DNA of 64,000 bases from Jeotgalibaca sp052266715. Its GTDB lineage: Bacteria > Bacillota > Bacilli > Lactobacillales > Aerococcaceae. The stretch's first letter is position 1; every line of letters begins with the position of its first letter. The DNA lies in the NCBI GenBank assembly GCA_052266715.1, contig JBQPRB010000001.1. One strand, given 5' to 3'. This document shows, in pieces, positions 16,731-24,571 of the stretch. The notes beneath the pieces are model-generated. The model made no database searches. It was not told the origin of the DNA and was given only the letters and a program-made list of their open reading frames with translations. The position numbers were made by a program, and so were the translations under genes.

Positions 16731-17186
16731 TTAGAATGGTATAGCACTTAATTCTGAATATACAAATTTCAACAGATCAACATCGTAATTAGCATATGAA
16801 TCTGAGAGTTGATTACCATTAAAATTATTTTTTAAAACTCTCTCTATCAATATCTCCATACCACCATTGGAGTATTTTTGGTATTCTCTAATAACTTTTG
16901 CTATTGCATCTTTATCTGTTGGGTTTTGTAGGATATTTATCTCTTCCAAATTACCTCCTATAGCATAGAGAATTGAGCGCTGAGTTTCAGAAAGGTATGT
17001 CACACGCAATTCTTTTTTACCAACTTGGAAATCTGAGCTAGTGCGTTGATTTTTATATCCTAAAACCACACAGAGAAAGAAGATATCTTGAATTTTCAAA
17101 CCCGTCTTCTCATTTAATTTTGTATAAATATGTTCATATTTTTCGTCTGCTTTGATTGTACGAGACCCTTCTTCCAAGAACTTCAT
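16731..17186 (-). CDS. 151-aa protein resembling Dnd system-associated protein 4
   Basis: No enzymatic motif is visible. The N-terminal pattern KADEKYEHIYTKL...IQDIFFLCVVLGYKN resembles the family annotated as 'dnd system-associated protein 4', whose members begin with a similar KYExLY...DVFxFAAALGYKN block; this is from memory, not a search. The gene overlaps the ATPase gene by 4 bases (ATGA), so the two are translationally coupled and probably work together. It is the last gene of the module and is followed by a terminator. It may be an adaptor or effector for the ATPase. Confidence 0.6.
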   Translation of the reverse strand: MKFLEEGSRTIKADEKYEHIYTKLNEKTGLKIQDIFFLCVVLGYKNQRTSSDFQVGKKELRVTYLSETQRSILYAIGGNLEEINILQNPTDKDAIAKVIREYQKYSNGGMEILIERVLKNNFNGNQLSDSYANYDVDLLKFVYSELSAIPF

Positions 17187-19204
17187 AATGAACGGATCAC
17201 CTCTAATTCCTTAATGTCTGCTTTTTCTTCAACCGTTGTACGTCCTTCTTTATTTACCAACTCATAAATTCTTCCAACACGACCGTAACGATTAAATGCT
17301 TCCAATTCTACATTCGTAAGTTCGGTGTCCGTAAGCAGGAGAATCCACTGATTGGTTAAATCCGGTATACATTGAATTAAATTGTCCCTATTTTCTCGAC
17401 TTAACCTTGCAAATGGCGTGTCCATAAACAAAGGAAATTCAATTTCTTGCCTTCCTTTTGAAGCTAGTTTAGCTAAGGTCGTAATAAATGCTAAAGTAAA
17501 AATTTGTCCTTGTCCCATTGATAAGTCTTGAACTCTATTACGGCCCATCTTATCCAGTAAAGAAATTTCATAATCAGCATTAATGACAACTTTCTCGAAT
17601 AAATTCTTGTCTTTACTACTTAGTAATGTTCTGAAGGTTGCAGTCATTTCTTTAGAAAGTACATCAATAATCTCGGTTGTATAGTCCTCGGTAATGTGAC
17701 TTAGAATTTCTTTCATATCTTTTAACTTGTCAAGGATTTTCACTTCATGCTGCAGTCCCTCTTGCGCTGCGGTGAGCAGGTCAATTTCTTTACCGATTTT
17801 TTCAATATCATTTTCCGAAATCGACACTATTGCATGCTTTCTATTTATTTCCTTTTCAAGAGTATCGTAATTTGCTTGATGAGTGGACAATTGTTGTTCC
17901 AATACTTGAAGATTAGCTAAAAGAGACGCTTTCTCTTTTATTTGTTCTTTTATTTTGTCAAGAGCCCTTTCGTATTCTTCGATATTTTCTTCAGTATGAA
18001 CTATTTTCTTAATATATTCTCCAAATTTAGAAATTTCGCTATTCTTCTTCTCTCTAAGAACATTCGTAGTTCTCTTAATTGCCTGTAACGTGGGCGTCGT
18101 ATCAGAAAATGAATAATCCTCTAATAATTTCTTCAACACACTAACCTGATTGGAATCATCTTCGAATCGTGTCCGACATACTTGACATGTGCATGCATCC
18201 AGCGAATGTCTTATCAAGTCGATGGGAATAGTATCTGACTGTTTTGCCAGGAGTTCGTCGTACTGAACTTCATTTTTCTCGAGAATGTCTAAAGCTAATA
18301 AGTTAAAGGACTCTTCCAACATCCCCTTGATATTATTTTTTTGTTCGTTATAGATAGATTGCTCTTTTTGAAAATTACTTTCAACATTTTTGATTTCATT
18401 TTGAAGCGTTCTGATATGTTCATTACTGCTCAGCTTATTTTCAATTCCTGAAATATGTTCTTTTATAAGAATCCTTTCGCTTCTTTGCTCTTCTATCTCA
18501 GCTTCCAGAACTTCTTTTGAGGATTCCATTTCTTCTTTTTTCTGTTGAAGTTCAATTAATTTTCCATTCTTGGCTTTATTAATAATTTCCCTGTTTTTTT
18601 TATTGAAAAGATCATTGAGAAGTTCTCCACCTACATCAAGACTTTTTATCTGTAATAGTTTTATCAAGCCATTTTTTATTTCTTGTGACATTTTTTTTGA
18701 CGACTTGGTTGTGTTCAACAACTCCATTTTCTCTGCATCAAAAAAGAAAAACTCCCGAATACTTTTTTCTAAGATGCTATTGATAAATAAATCAGGATCT
18801 TCAGTTTCCTTTATGAAGTCTCCAAATTCACCCATTCTATAAAGTTCAGCAGGAGAGGTCTGACTGTCTATGATTGTCCCATTTTTCAAACTCGTTATCT
18901 TCCTAGTAATCGAATAGATTGTCTGTCCATTCTCAAATTCCAGCGTCACTTGAGCCGACACTGGCATATGCAAGTTCTCATCTAGTTTATCCATATTTAC
19001 CAAATGAATATTTTTAACATTACCATCTTGCTCAAGCAGCATATCACCGTATAAGGCAAACATAGCTGCCCGAAAGATACCTGTTTTCCCATTTCCGTTT
19101 GCGCCCAGGACGATCGTTACGTTTTCAAGATCTGTACCAAACTCCAAGGTATGGTGACCGTAAAACTGTCTGAAATTTTCTAATTCAATTTTCCTTATTT
19201 TCAC
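17183..19204 (-). CDS. SMC/Rad50-like zinc-hook ATPase resembling DndD
   Basis: A 673-aa ABC-type ATPase of the SMC/Rad50 class. Walker A is GANGNGKTGIFRAA (near residue 34). Two long Lys/Glu-rich coiled-coil arms flank a zinc-hook CTCQVC near residue 340. The C-terminal head has the signature LSMGQGQIFTLAF (near 555) and a Walker B/D-loop region FPLFMDTPFARLSRENR. The N-terminal ELENFRQFYGHHTLEF and the FFFFDAEKMELL block are typical of DndD. Partner genes for sulfur insertion (DndA, DndC, DndE) are absent here, so a phosphorothioation role is unlikely. GTG start after GAGGAGG; directly abuts the small gene upstream. It probably senses or moves along DNA for the module. Confidence 0.82.
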   Translation of the reverse strand: MKIRKIELENFRQFYGHHTLEFGTDLENVTIVLGANGNGKTGIFRAAMFALYGDMLLEQDGNVKNIHLVNMDKLDENLHMPVSAQVTLEFENGQTIYSITRKITSLKNGTIIDSQTSPAELYRMGEFGDFIKETEDPDLFINSILEKSIREFFFFDAEKMELLNTTKSSKKMSQEIKNGLIKLLQIKSLDVGGELLNDLFNKKNREIINKAKNGKLIELQQKKEEMESSKEVLEAEIEEQRSERILIKEHISGIENKLSSNEHIRTLQNEIKNVESNFQKEQSIYNEQKNNIKGMLEESFNLLALDILEKNEVQYDELLAKQSDTIPIDLIRHSLDACTCQVCRTRFEDDSNQVSVLKKLLEDYSFSDTTPTLQAIKRTTNVLREKKNSEISKFGEYIKKIVHTEENIEEYERALDKIKEQIKEKASLLANLQVLEQQLSTHQANYDTLEKEINRKHAIVSISENDIEKIGKEIDLLTAAQEGLQHEVKILDKLKDMKEILSHITEDYTTEIIDVLSKEMTATFRTLLSSKDKNLFEKVVINADYEISLLDKMGRNRVQDLSMGQGQIFTLAFITTLAKLASKGRQEIEFPLFMDTPFARLSRENRDNLIQCIPDLTNQWILLLTDTELTNVELEAFNRYGRVGRIYELVNKEGRTTVEEKADIKELEVIRSL

Positions 19205-19381
19205 TTATCTTCCCTCCTCTTCTATTACTAATTCTGTCAGCTCATACAAAATGAATTCTTTAATTTTAGTATGAGAGACTGTTCCTTTTTCGATTTTTTC
19301 AATAAGTTCAAGCAAAAGATCTGCATATGTCGGGTCACTGTATTCCTCAATTTTACGTTGTATTTCCTGTTGAATACTCAT
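19205..19381 (-). CDS. small 58-aa acidic helical protein of the module
   Basis: Unrecognised small protein, rich in Glu, Ile and Lys and predicted helical (IQQEIQRKIEEYSDPTYADL and ELIEKIEKG), compatible with an adaptor or coiled-coil contact. The start is placed at ATG 19381, five bases after GAGGA; an ATG twelve bases earlier is possible. It overlaps the end of the helicase gene by 29 bases and ends immediately before the ATPase start, so it is expressed in tight coupling with both. Confidence 0.6.
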   Translation of the reverse strand: MSIQQEIQRKIEEYSDPTYADLLLELIEKIEKGTVSHTKIKEFILYELTELVIEEEGR

Positions 19382-20723
19382 TTTCATCCTCATTTCTCAT
19401 ATTTTTATAAACATCCCATGGTTTGATTTCGGTTAGGTGCTCTAAATTATGCTTTTCTAATAGTTCCATAATAGTTTGCTTGGATTCATAAGAATTTATC
19501 GCTCCCGATGAAAATTCAGCAAATCGCGGCATCTCCTTTACCGCAATGCTCCTGAAGACATGATTGTCGGCTGAAGACGGAAGTACTATGAAATCATACA
19601 CCTCTGCAAATATTTTCCCCTTGTATTTTCTTAAAATACGCCCTCTTCTTTGAATAAATTCTTTAGGATTAGATGTGCTCGCCAAGAAGTAAGCGGTTTG
19701 GGTAGCGGGTATATCAACTCCCTCATCTAAACATTTTATGGAAACGAGTATTTGAATGTTCCCTTCATCAAAGCGCTTTAAAATCCCACTTCTTTCTTTA
19801 TTGGGGATTTCCGAATTGAATCGATGAACTCTAATTCCTAATTCAGCAATTGCATTTACAACAAAATCCACTTCACCTTCCGCACAATAAACGATCGCAT
19901 GATGGATTTCCTTGGTCTGCCTCAACATTTTAATGAGTATTTCTTTCTTATTTGCTGCACTTTTTATAATTTTCGTCCTGTTTAACAAAAGTTTTTCCAA
20001 CTGTTCTTTCTCAGCAATTGTTTTGTTTTTCTTGTTGTATAAAACAGCAATTCGGAATGTTAATCTTTCGTATTCTTCAATTTCTTCTAGCGTTAACTGC
20101 ACTTGAATTGGATGGTATCGGTAGTTGGTTAAATAACCTTCACTAATAGCTTGCGATAACGTAAACTGAAAAACCGTTTTATCAAAAAAACGTTCTATTT
20201 TAGAAGTGCCTTCATCGTCCCACCATCTTTGAGGGGTTGCTGATAAACCTATTCGCGCATCAAACCCTGAAAATTCAGAAAGTGAGATAGATTCACTTCC
20301 GAGGTAGTGGCATTCATCTGCCAAAACAAAACCTGATTTCTTAATTTTGGATATCGCTCCTAAAAAATCCTTGTCCGCGATGCTTTTGTAAGAGCCTATC
20401 AATACGACTCGGTTTCTAAAACCATTATTATAATCCCAGATTAAATTTTCTATGTTTGGTAACCATTTTTTCTTAGCATAAGCTATCACATGATAATTTT
20501 TTATATCAAACAGGCCGAAATCATCCACCCACTGGTCTATTAAGTGTAAAAATGGAACAATTATGACAAGAAATTGTTTTCCTTTCTTCAAATAATGTTC
20601 ATTCGCACAAGCCAAGCTAGTAATAGTCTTTCCAGTTCCAGTTGCCATTTCAAATAGTCCATTAAAACCATTGTTTTTGAAGTTGTCGACTGCTTCCGTT
20701 TGGTAATTCCGTAGCTTAATCAT
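19353..20723 (-). CDS. SF2 DEAD/DEAH helicase of the module
   Basis: ATP-dependent nucleic-acid translocase or helicase of the XPB/ResIII type, 456 aa. It has the Q-like motif LRNYQTEAVDNF, Walker A ATGTGKTITS (near residue 28), DECHYLGS, LSATPQRWWDD, and the C-terminal motifs CLDEGVDIPATQ and QRRGRILR. No nuclease or methylase domain is attached. It follows the 1216-aa gene by 17 bases and overlaps the small gene. Similar stand-alone SF2 enzymes occur in BREX, DISARM and Dnd-restriction loci, but the partners here differ. Confidence 0.85.
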   Translation of the reverse strand: MIKLRNYQTEAVDNFKNNGFNGLFEMATGTGKTITSLACANEHYLKKGKQFLVIIVPFLHLIDQWVDDFGLFDIKNYHVIAYAKKKWLPNIENLIWDYNNGFRNRVVLIGSYKSIADKDFLGAISKIKKSGFVLADECHYLGSESISLSEFSGFDARIGLSATPQRWWDDEGTSKIERFFDKTVFQFTLSQAISEGYLTNYRYHPIQVQLTLEEIEEYERLTFRIAVLYNKKNKTIAEKEQLEKLLLNRTKIIKSAANKKEILIKMLRQTKEIHHAIVYCAEGEVDFVVNAIAELGIRVHRFNSEIPNKERSGILKRFDEGNIQILVSIKCLDEGVDIPATQTAYFLASTSNPKEFIQRRGRILRKYKGKIFAEVYDFIVLPSSADNHVFRSIAVKEMPRFAEFSSGAINSYESKQTIMELLEKHNLEHLTEIKPWDVYKNMRNEDENEYSTGNTT

Positions 20724-20740
20724 GTTATCAGTATTCTCCT

Positions 20741-23700
20741 TTAAAGAAATTTGATAGTTCCGATAGAAGATACTTCTAGAACATTATTGTAGAATAAATC
20801 TTTTGGTAATATCTGTTCTTCTTTCAAGGTCCGTTTTAATAAGCCTTTTTCAACAAGATATTCAGCCACATTCGTTTTGAATAATACGCCCTGGTAAATA
20901 CCAAGCACCTCTTTGACTAAATCATAATACCCTAATCCTGCATGTTTCTGATTCAATACTATTAACGGATCAGTTCTATACGAATTATTATCCGGCTTCA
21001 CAAAGTTGTATCCTAATATATTCAAACAATATTGAATTAATTGGGGTTTCCATCGGTAACCTTTTATTTTTGGCAGCTTACTCCTCAGCCCTGAAATTTG
21101 ATGAAGCGAACAAAATTTACGATTATTTAATTCTTTTTCAATTAAACTTCTAACTTGATCTAGCACTTCCTCAGAGATATTCAATGCCTGTTTCAAAATT
21201 AAATCGTCTTCACTGACTGGAACTAATTTTGCTTGCTCAATTAAACTGTTAATAGTCAAACTCATCGTTGATTCTGCATACCCATACTTACTTCCTATTT
21301 CGGATATTTCTTGTCTTGTCCATGTTCTGTCTGTGGAAAGTTCAGAAATGATAATTTCCTCAATTGATATAGGCTTATCTTTAGGATAAATAATTTTTGT
21401 ATGGCCTTCAAAATCGGGAAACACATATTTTAGAGCATTCATAAAATCTACATCAGTTTTTATTTGAGCATCCTTAAAAAATTGAGCCGCTTTAGGTTGG
21501 AATTTCAATTGTTGGAAAATGATATTCGAAGAAATATATCCTTTTTCCATTACCATTTGTTGCCCCAGTTTTAAAATTTCTTCTTTTATTTCTCCTCCGA
21601 GAGTTGTAGACAAACTACCAACAGCTCTAATAATGCCATTCGTCGACACTAACCTGTCTGATTTGCTAACTGCTTGCTCGATTGTATATATTTCTACTCC
21701 TAATTCGTCGGCCAATTCTGCTTTGCTTACGCTGTTTCCCATATTTACTATTTTTCTATAAACTAATTCTTCTGTCGTAAATTTTTCTTGGTGCTTACTA
21801 TATATATACATCGTATTCCCATGGCCAAAAGAAAACTCTTCTTCATACAAGTAACGTAAATAATAATACATTTTGAATAATGAAATATCCATTTTTTCGA
21901 GAGGCTCTTCGAAAATTTGATACAGTTTTTTTGAAGTAATAAAATCTTCTTCAGTTAGATAAGTGGATAAGTAAGAATATATTTTCTCAAATAAGTTTGA
22001 AGGAATATGCTTTGGATCAAACAGCTCATAATACATTGAAGCACTTTTGATATAATTCTCATGTCTATCTAAAATAGCAGGAATATTTCTATCGAATTCT
22101 GTGTCTATTGAGAAATCAATATCTCCAGTAGATAGCTCTTTATATAATCCTTCAAATATTTGCCTATTTTCTAAATCATTGAGGTCTATTCTTCCTCCCA
22201 TTTTATGTTCGATTATATATGCGACTTTATCTTGTTTTGAGATTTTATCTTTAATAAATATTCCTTCGTTATATTTCTCATAATCTAACTTGCTCATTAT
22301 AGCTTCCAAATTATGAAGCAAGTAATATTTAACCTGCTTGTTTTCATCATTTATACACCCTGTTATCGTGTCTAAGACAACATCTTCTGAGACAATTTTA
22401 GGTAAAAAGTCCAACTTTTCTTTTAGCCCAGAAAGAATGATAGATACTCTTTCTGAATTATAACTTGGAACAATTAAATCAAAGGTATGGTCATATATGA
22501 AATAATCATTAAATATATCTTGATAAACAAACGTATTAAGTAAGTCATGCGATTTGATTAATTTATTTAAATTATCTAAATAATTTGCATTTCTATTCGA
22601 CAATACATTAATAATAAATTCTAAATCATCACCGAAATATGCAATAATTTTCTTTTTTAGTTTAAGTTCTATCTGACGCACTCTTTCTCTAGTAACACCA
22701 ATTAAATGCCCTACTTCTTCTAAGACAGCCTCGTTAGATACTAAGCGTAGATCCCAAACAACTTTTTCGTTTTCATTTAAGGAGTCCTTAAAGCTTTCAT
22801 TAAATGAATGAAATACTTTTATCTTGTCAGAGTAGAAATGGACCAGGTATAAATAAAAGGGATGATCTTCTAGGTTTATGGCTATTAACCATTCATTTAT
22901 TGTTTTATCTTGGTTTTCATTAAATAGCCCTTGACTAAGTGATGGAATCATTGTATTACTGAACTTAAAGGAAGAATGAAGCTGACTTAATAACTGTTTC
23001 ATCGTAATATCAAATTGTGAATCTAACAAATCAATATCTCCCGCTCTTACTGTTTTAAGTTCCTCTAGACGTTTTTGCATGGTCGTATAAAATTTATTAA
23101 ATGCTTTCTTCGAGAGTTTAAGTTCATCTTTCTTAATTTGATAAAAATTGTTTATGCTGCTAGTTAACTCATCTGCCCTCATTATTAAAGAGTTATAGTC
23201 ATTGCAATAAGAAATGTATTCTTTGCGTGTTGAGAGACAGAACGCAGGGTAATATTTTTCTGGAGAAACAGTAGTTAGATAGTCTGGCTCTTGTATTTCC
23301 TTCTCAGTTTCTGATTTCCTTTCTACTGAATTTTCTGTTGAATAGAAAGAATATAATTTATCAAAAGTATCAAAAATTTTTTTCTTTCCTGTACCGTTAC
23401 TAGTGATAAACGCACTAATAAATACATTATCGATTTGAGATATATTAGAGACTTTCAAATTAGTTGCTACTTTTTTTAACTGATTGTAGCTATTTCCAGA
23501 AAAATACTGAAAAATGTTCATATCAGATACTATTGTTGCACCTTCTCTCATTCTCGTTAAAATATTTTGATACAGCGGAACAGAGCCTAGTCCAACAAGA
23601 TTTTGATTCAATGCCTTGTTCAATTCTAAATAATAGTCAAACAGCGTTTCTCTTGAATACATACTATGTGAGAAAGTCTTTTGTGAAATATCTGAAAGAT

Positions 23701-24391
23701 AATATATCCCATCACTTTCCAAGCCTGTTATTAATGACTGATATTTTATTTTTGTAATTATTTCTCGAAGTTTAAGAGGCCGCAAGAACTCTTTACTTGA
23801 ATATTCCTCTAGTAAATCTAGGATTTGAGCTTCTTCTTTCGAAAGGTTCTCTTTAACGTCCGAAGAATCGCTATACAATTCAAGTGCTATAGGTTGGAGA
23901 GTATAATCCGCCTCATCTTTCAAGAGGAAACCAGATTCGATAAATTCGTTTTGCAGTAGTCTCTCATCAACATGAGGATTTAACGACTTAAATCCGTATA
24001 GCGGAATGCCGCTGAAAAAATTATTGCTTCTTATGTTGAAATGCCTGCACAAATAGCTGAAGTCAAGTAAACCCCAGTCGATATTTAAATAAGCATCCTC
24101 TTCTAATTTCGCAGGTACAGAAATTACTTCATTGGTATCTTTTCTATAATTCACAGGAAAAAGTGCCTGCCCTTTTTCCACTTCAAAATGTGCACCCCTT
24201 AATGCTAACTCATGAACAGTTTTATTAAATTTATTTTTATCTGACCCATAAAGAGATCGAAAATAATCTAGAGAAATGAAACGTTCATATGTAAGCGAAG
24301 TTTTCATTTCTGCAGTCAGTTCCTCAATGGGTAAATTTAGATGTGATAACGATTGACAAAAATGTGGTATAAATACCCCTTCTTTTAACAT
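20741..24391 (-). CDS. 1216-aa protein with sigma-70 region-4-like and winged-helix DNA-binding segments
   Basis: Very large protein without enzymatic motif that I can see. Around residues 545-585, EVGHLIGVTRERVRQIEL followed by basic KLKKK is a textbook sigma-70 region 4 (-35 recognition) helix-turn-helix. Around 890-930, SVSKAELADELGVEIYTIEQ looks like another helix-turn-helix, and the C-terminal 250 residues contain further winged-helix-like stretches (TWTRQEISEIGSKYGYAEST). The middle is helical and Lys/Glu-rich. Base composition is visibly more AT-rich than in flanking metabolic genes, suggesting transfer. It heads the module and is preceded by a promoter and a perfect palindrome. It could act as DNA sensor, autoregulator or specificity subunit. 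Confidence 0.7.
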   Translation of the reverse strand: MLKEGVFIPHFCQSLSHLNLPIEELTAEMKTSLTYERFISLDYFRSLYGSDKNKFNKTVHELALRGAHFEVEKGQALFPVNYRKDTNEVISVPAKLEEDAYLNIDWGLLDFSYLCRHFNIRSNNFFSGIPLYGFKSLNPHVDERLLQNEFIESGFLLKDEADYTLQPIALELYSDSSDVKENLSKEEAQILDLLEEYSSKEFLRPLKLREIITKIKYQSLITGLESDGIYYLSDISQKTFSHSMYSRETLFDYYLELNKALNQNLVGLGSVPLYQNILTRMREGATIVSDMNIFQYFSGNSYNQLKKVATNLKVSNISQIDNVFISAFITSNGTGKKKIFDTFDKLYSFYSTENSVERKSETEKEIQEPDYLTTVSPEKYYPAFCLSTRKEYISYCNDYNSLIMRADELTSSINNFYQIKKDELKLSKKAFNKFYTTMQKRLEELKTVRAGDIDLLDSQFDITMKQLLSQLHSSFKFSNTMIPSLSQGLFNENQDKTINEWLIAINLEDHPFYLYLVHFYSDKIKVFHSFNESFKDSLNENEKVVWDLRLVSNEAVLEEVGHLIGVTRERVRQIELKLKKKIIAYFGDDLEFIINVLSNRNANYLDNLNKLIKSHDLLNTFVYQDIFNDYFIYDHTFDLIVPSYNSERVSIILSGLKEKLDFLPKIVSEDVVLDTITGCINDENKQVKYYLLHNLEAIMSKLDYEKYNEGIFIKDKISKQDKVAYIIEHKMGGRIDLNDLENRQIFEGLYKELSTGDIDFSIDTEFDRNIPAILDRHENYIKSASMYYELFDPKHIPSNLFEKIYSYLSTYLTEEDFITSKKLYQIFEEPLEKMDISLFKMYYYLRYLYEEEFSFGHGNTMYIYSKHQEKFTTEELVYRKIVNMGNSVSKAELADELGVEIYTIEQAVSKSDRLVSTNGIIRAVGSLSTTLGGEIKEEILKLGQQMVMEKGYISSNIIFQQLKFQPKAAQFFKDAQIKTDVDFMNALKYVFPDFEGHTKIIYPKDKPISIEEIIISELSTDRTWTRQEISEIGSKYGYAESTMSLTINSLIEQAKLVPVSEDDLILKQALNISEEVLDQVRSLIEKELNNRKFCSLHQISGLRSKLPKIKGYRWKPQLIQYCLNILGYNFVKPDNNSYRTDPLIVLNQKHAGLGYYDLVKEVLGIYQGVLFKTNVAEYLVEKGLLKRTLKEEQILPKDLFYNNVLEVSSIGTIKFL

Positions 24392-24421
24392 ATTTCTTCA
24401 TCCTTCGGCTATCATTTTTTG

Positions 24422-24438
24422 TATATTGGACCAATATA
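24422..24438. promoter_or_regulatory. perfect 17-bp palindrome, candidate operator of the module
   Basis: TATATTGGACCAATATA has two perfect 8-bp arms around one central base. It lies 31 bases before the 1216-aa start codon and 16 bases after the proposed -10, so it would cover roughly +9 to +25 of the transcript. This is a typical place for a roadblock repressor, and the DNA-binding first gene is the obvious candidate. Confidence 0.6.
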
Positions 24439-24453
24439 GATATTATTATTTAA

Positions 24454-24482
24454 ATCTTATCAACTTACTTACTTTAATTCAA
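24454..24482 (-). promoter_or_regulatory. promoter of the five-gene module
   Basis: On the minus strand TTGAAT and TAAGAT are separated by exactly 17 bases. The resulting leader is about 55 bases and contains the perfect palindrome at 24422-24438. Confidence 0.5.
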
Positions 24483-24506
24483 TAGGTCAAGTGAATTTGC
24501 TAATAT

Positions 24507-24552
24507 AAAAGCATCTTTTGTTATTCAGTTTGACTGACAAAAGATGCTTTTT
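24507..24552 (-). terminator. terminator after the HsdR-related gene
   Basis: A 15-bp perfect stem (AAAAGCATCTTTTGT and complement) with a 15-base loop; on the minus strand it ends in TTTTAT. It lies 20 bases after the HsdR-like stop codon and separates that gene from the module promoter. Confidence 0.85.
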
Positions 24553-24571
24553 GCAACCTCACGGAAAGTAA

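Noticed and set aside
16731..20723. A DNA phosphorothioation (Dnd/Ssp) system
   Set aside because: A DndD-like ATPase and a Dnd-associated-4-like protein are present, but the cysteine desulfurase, PAPS-reductase-like DndC and DndE genes needed for sulfur insertion are not.
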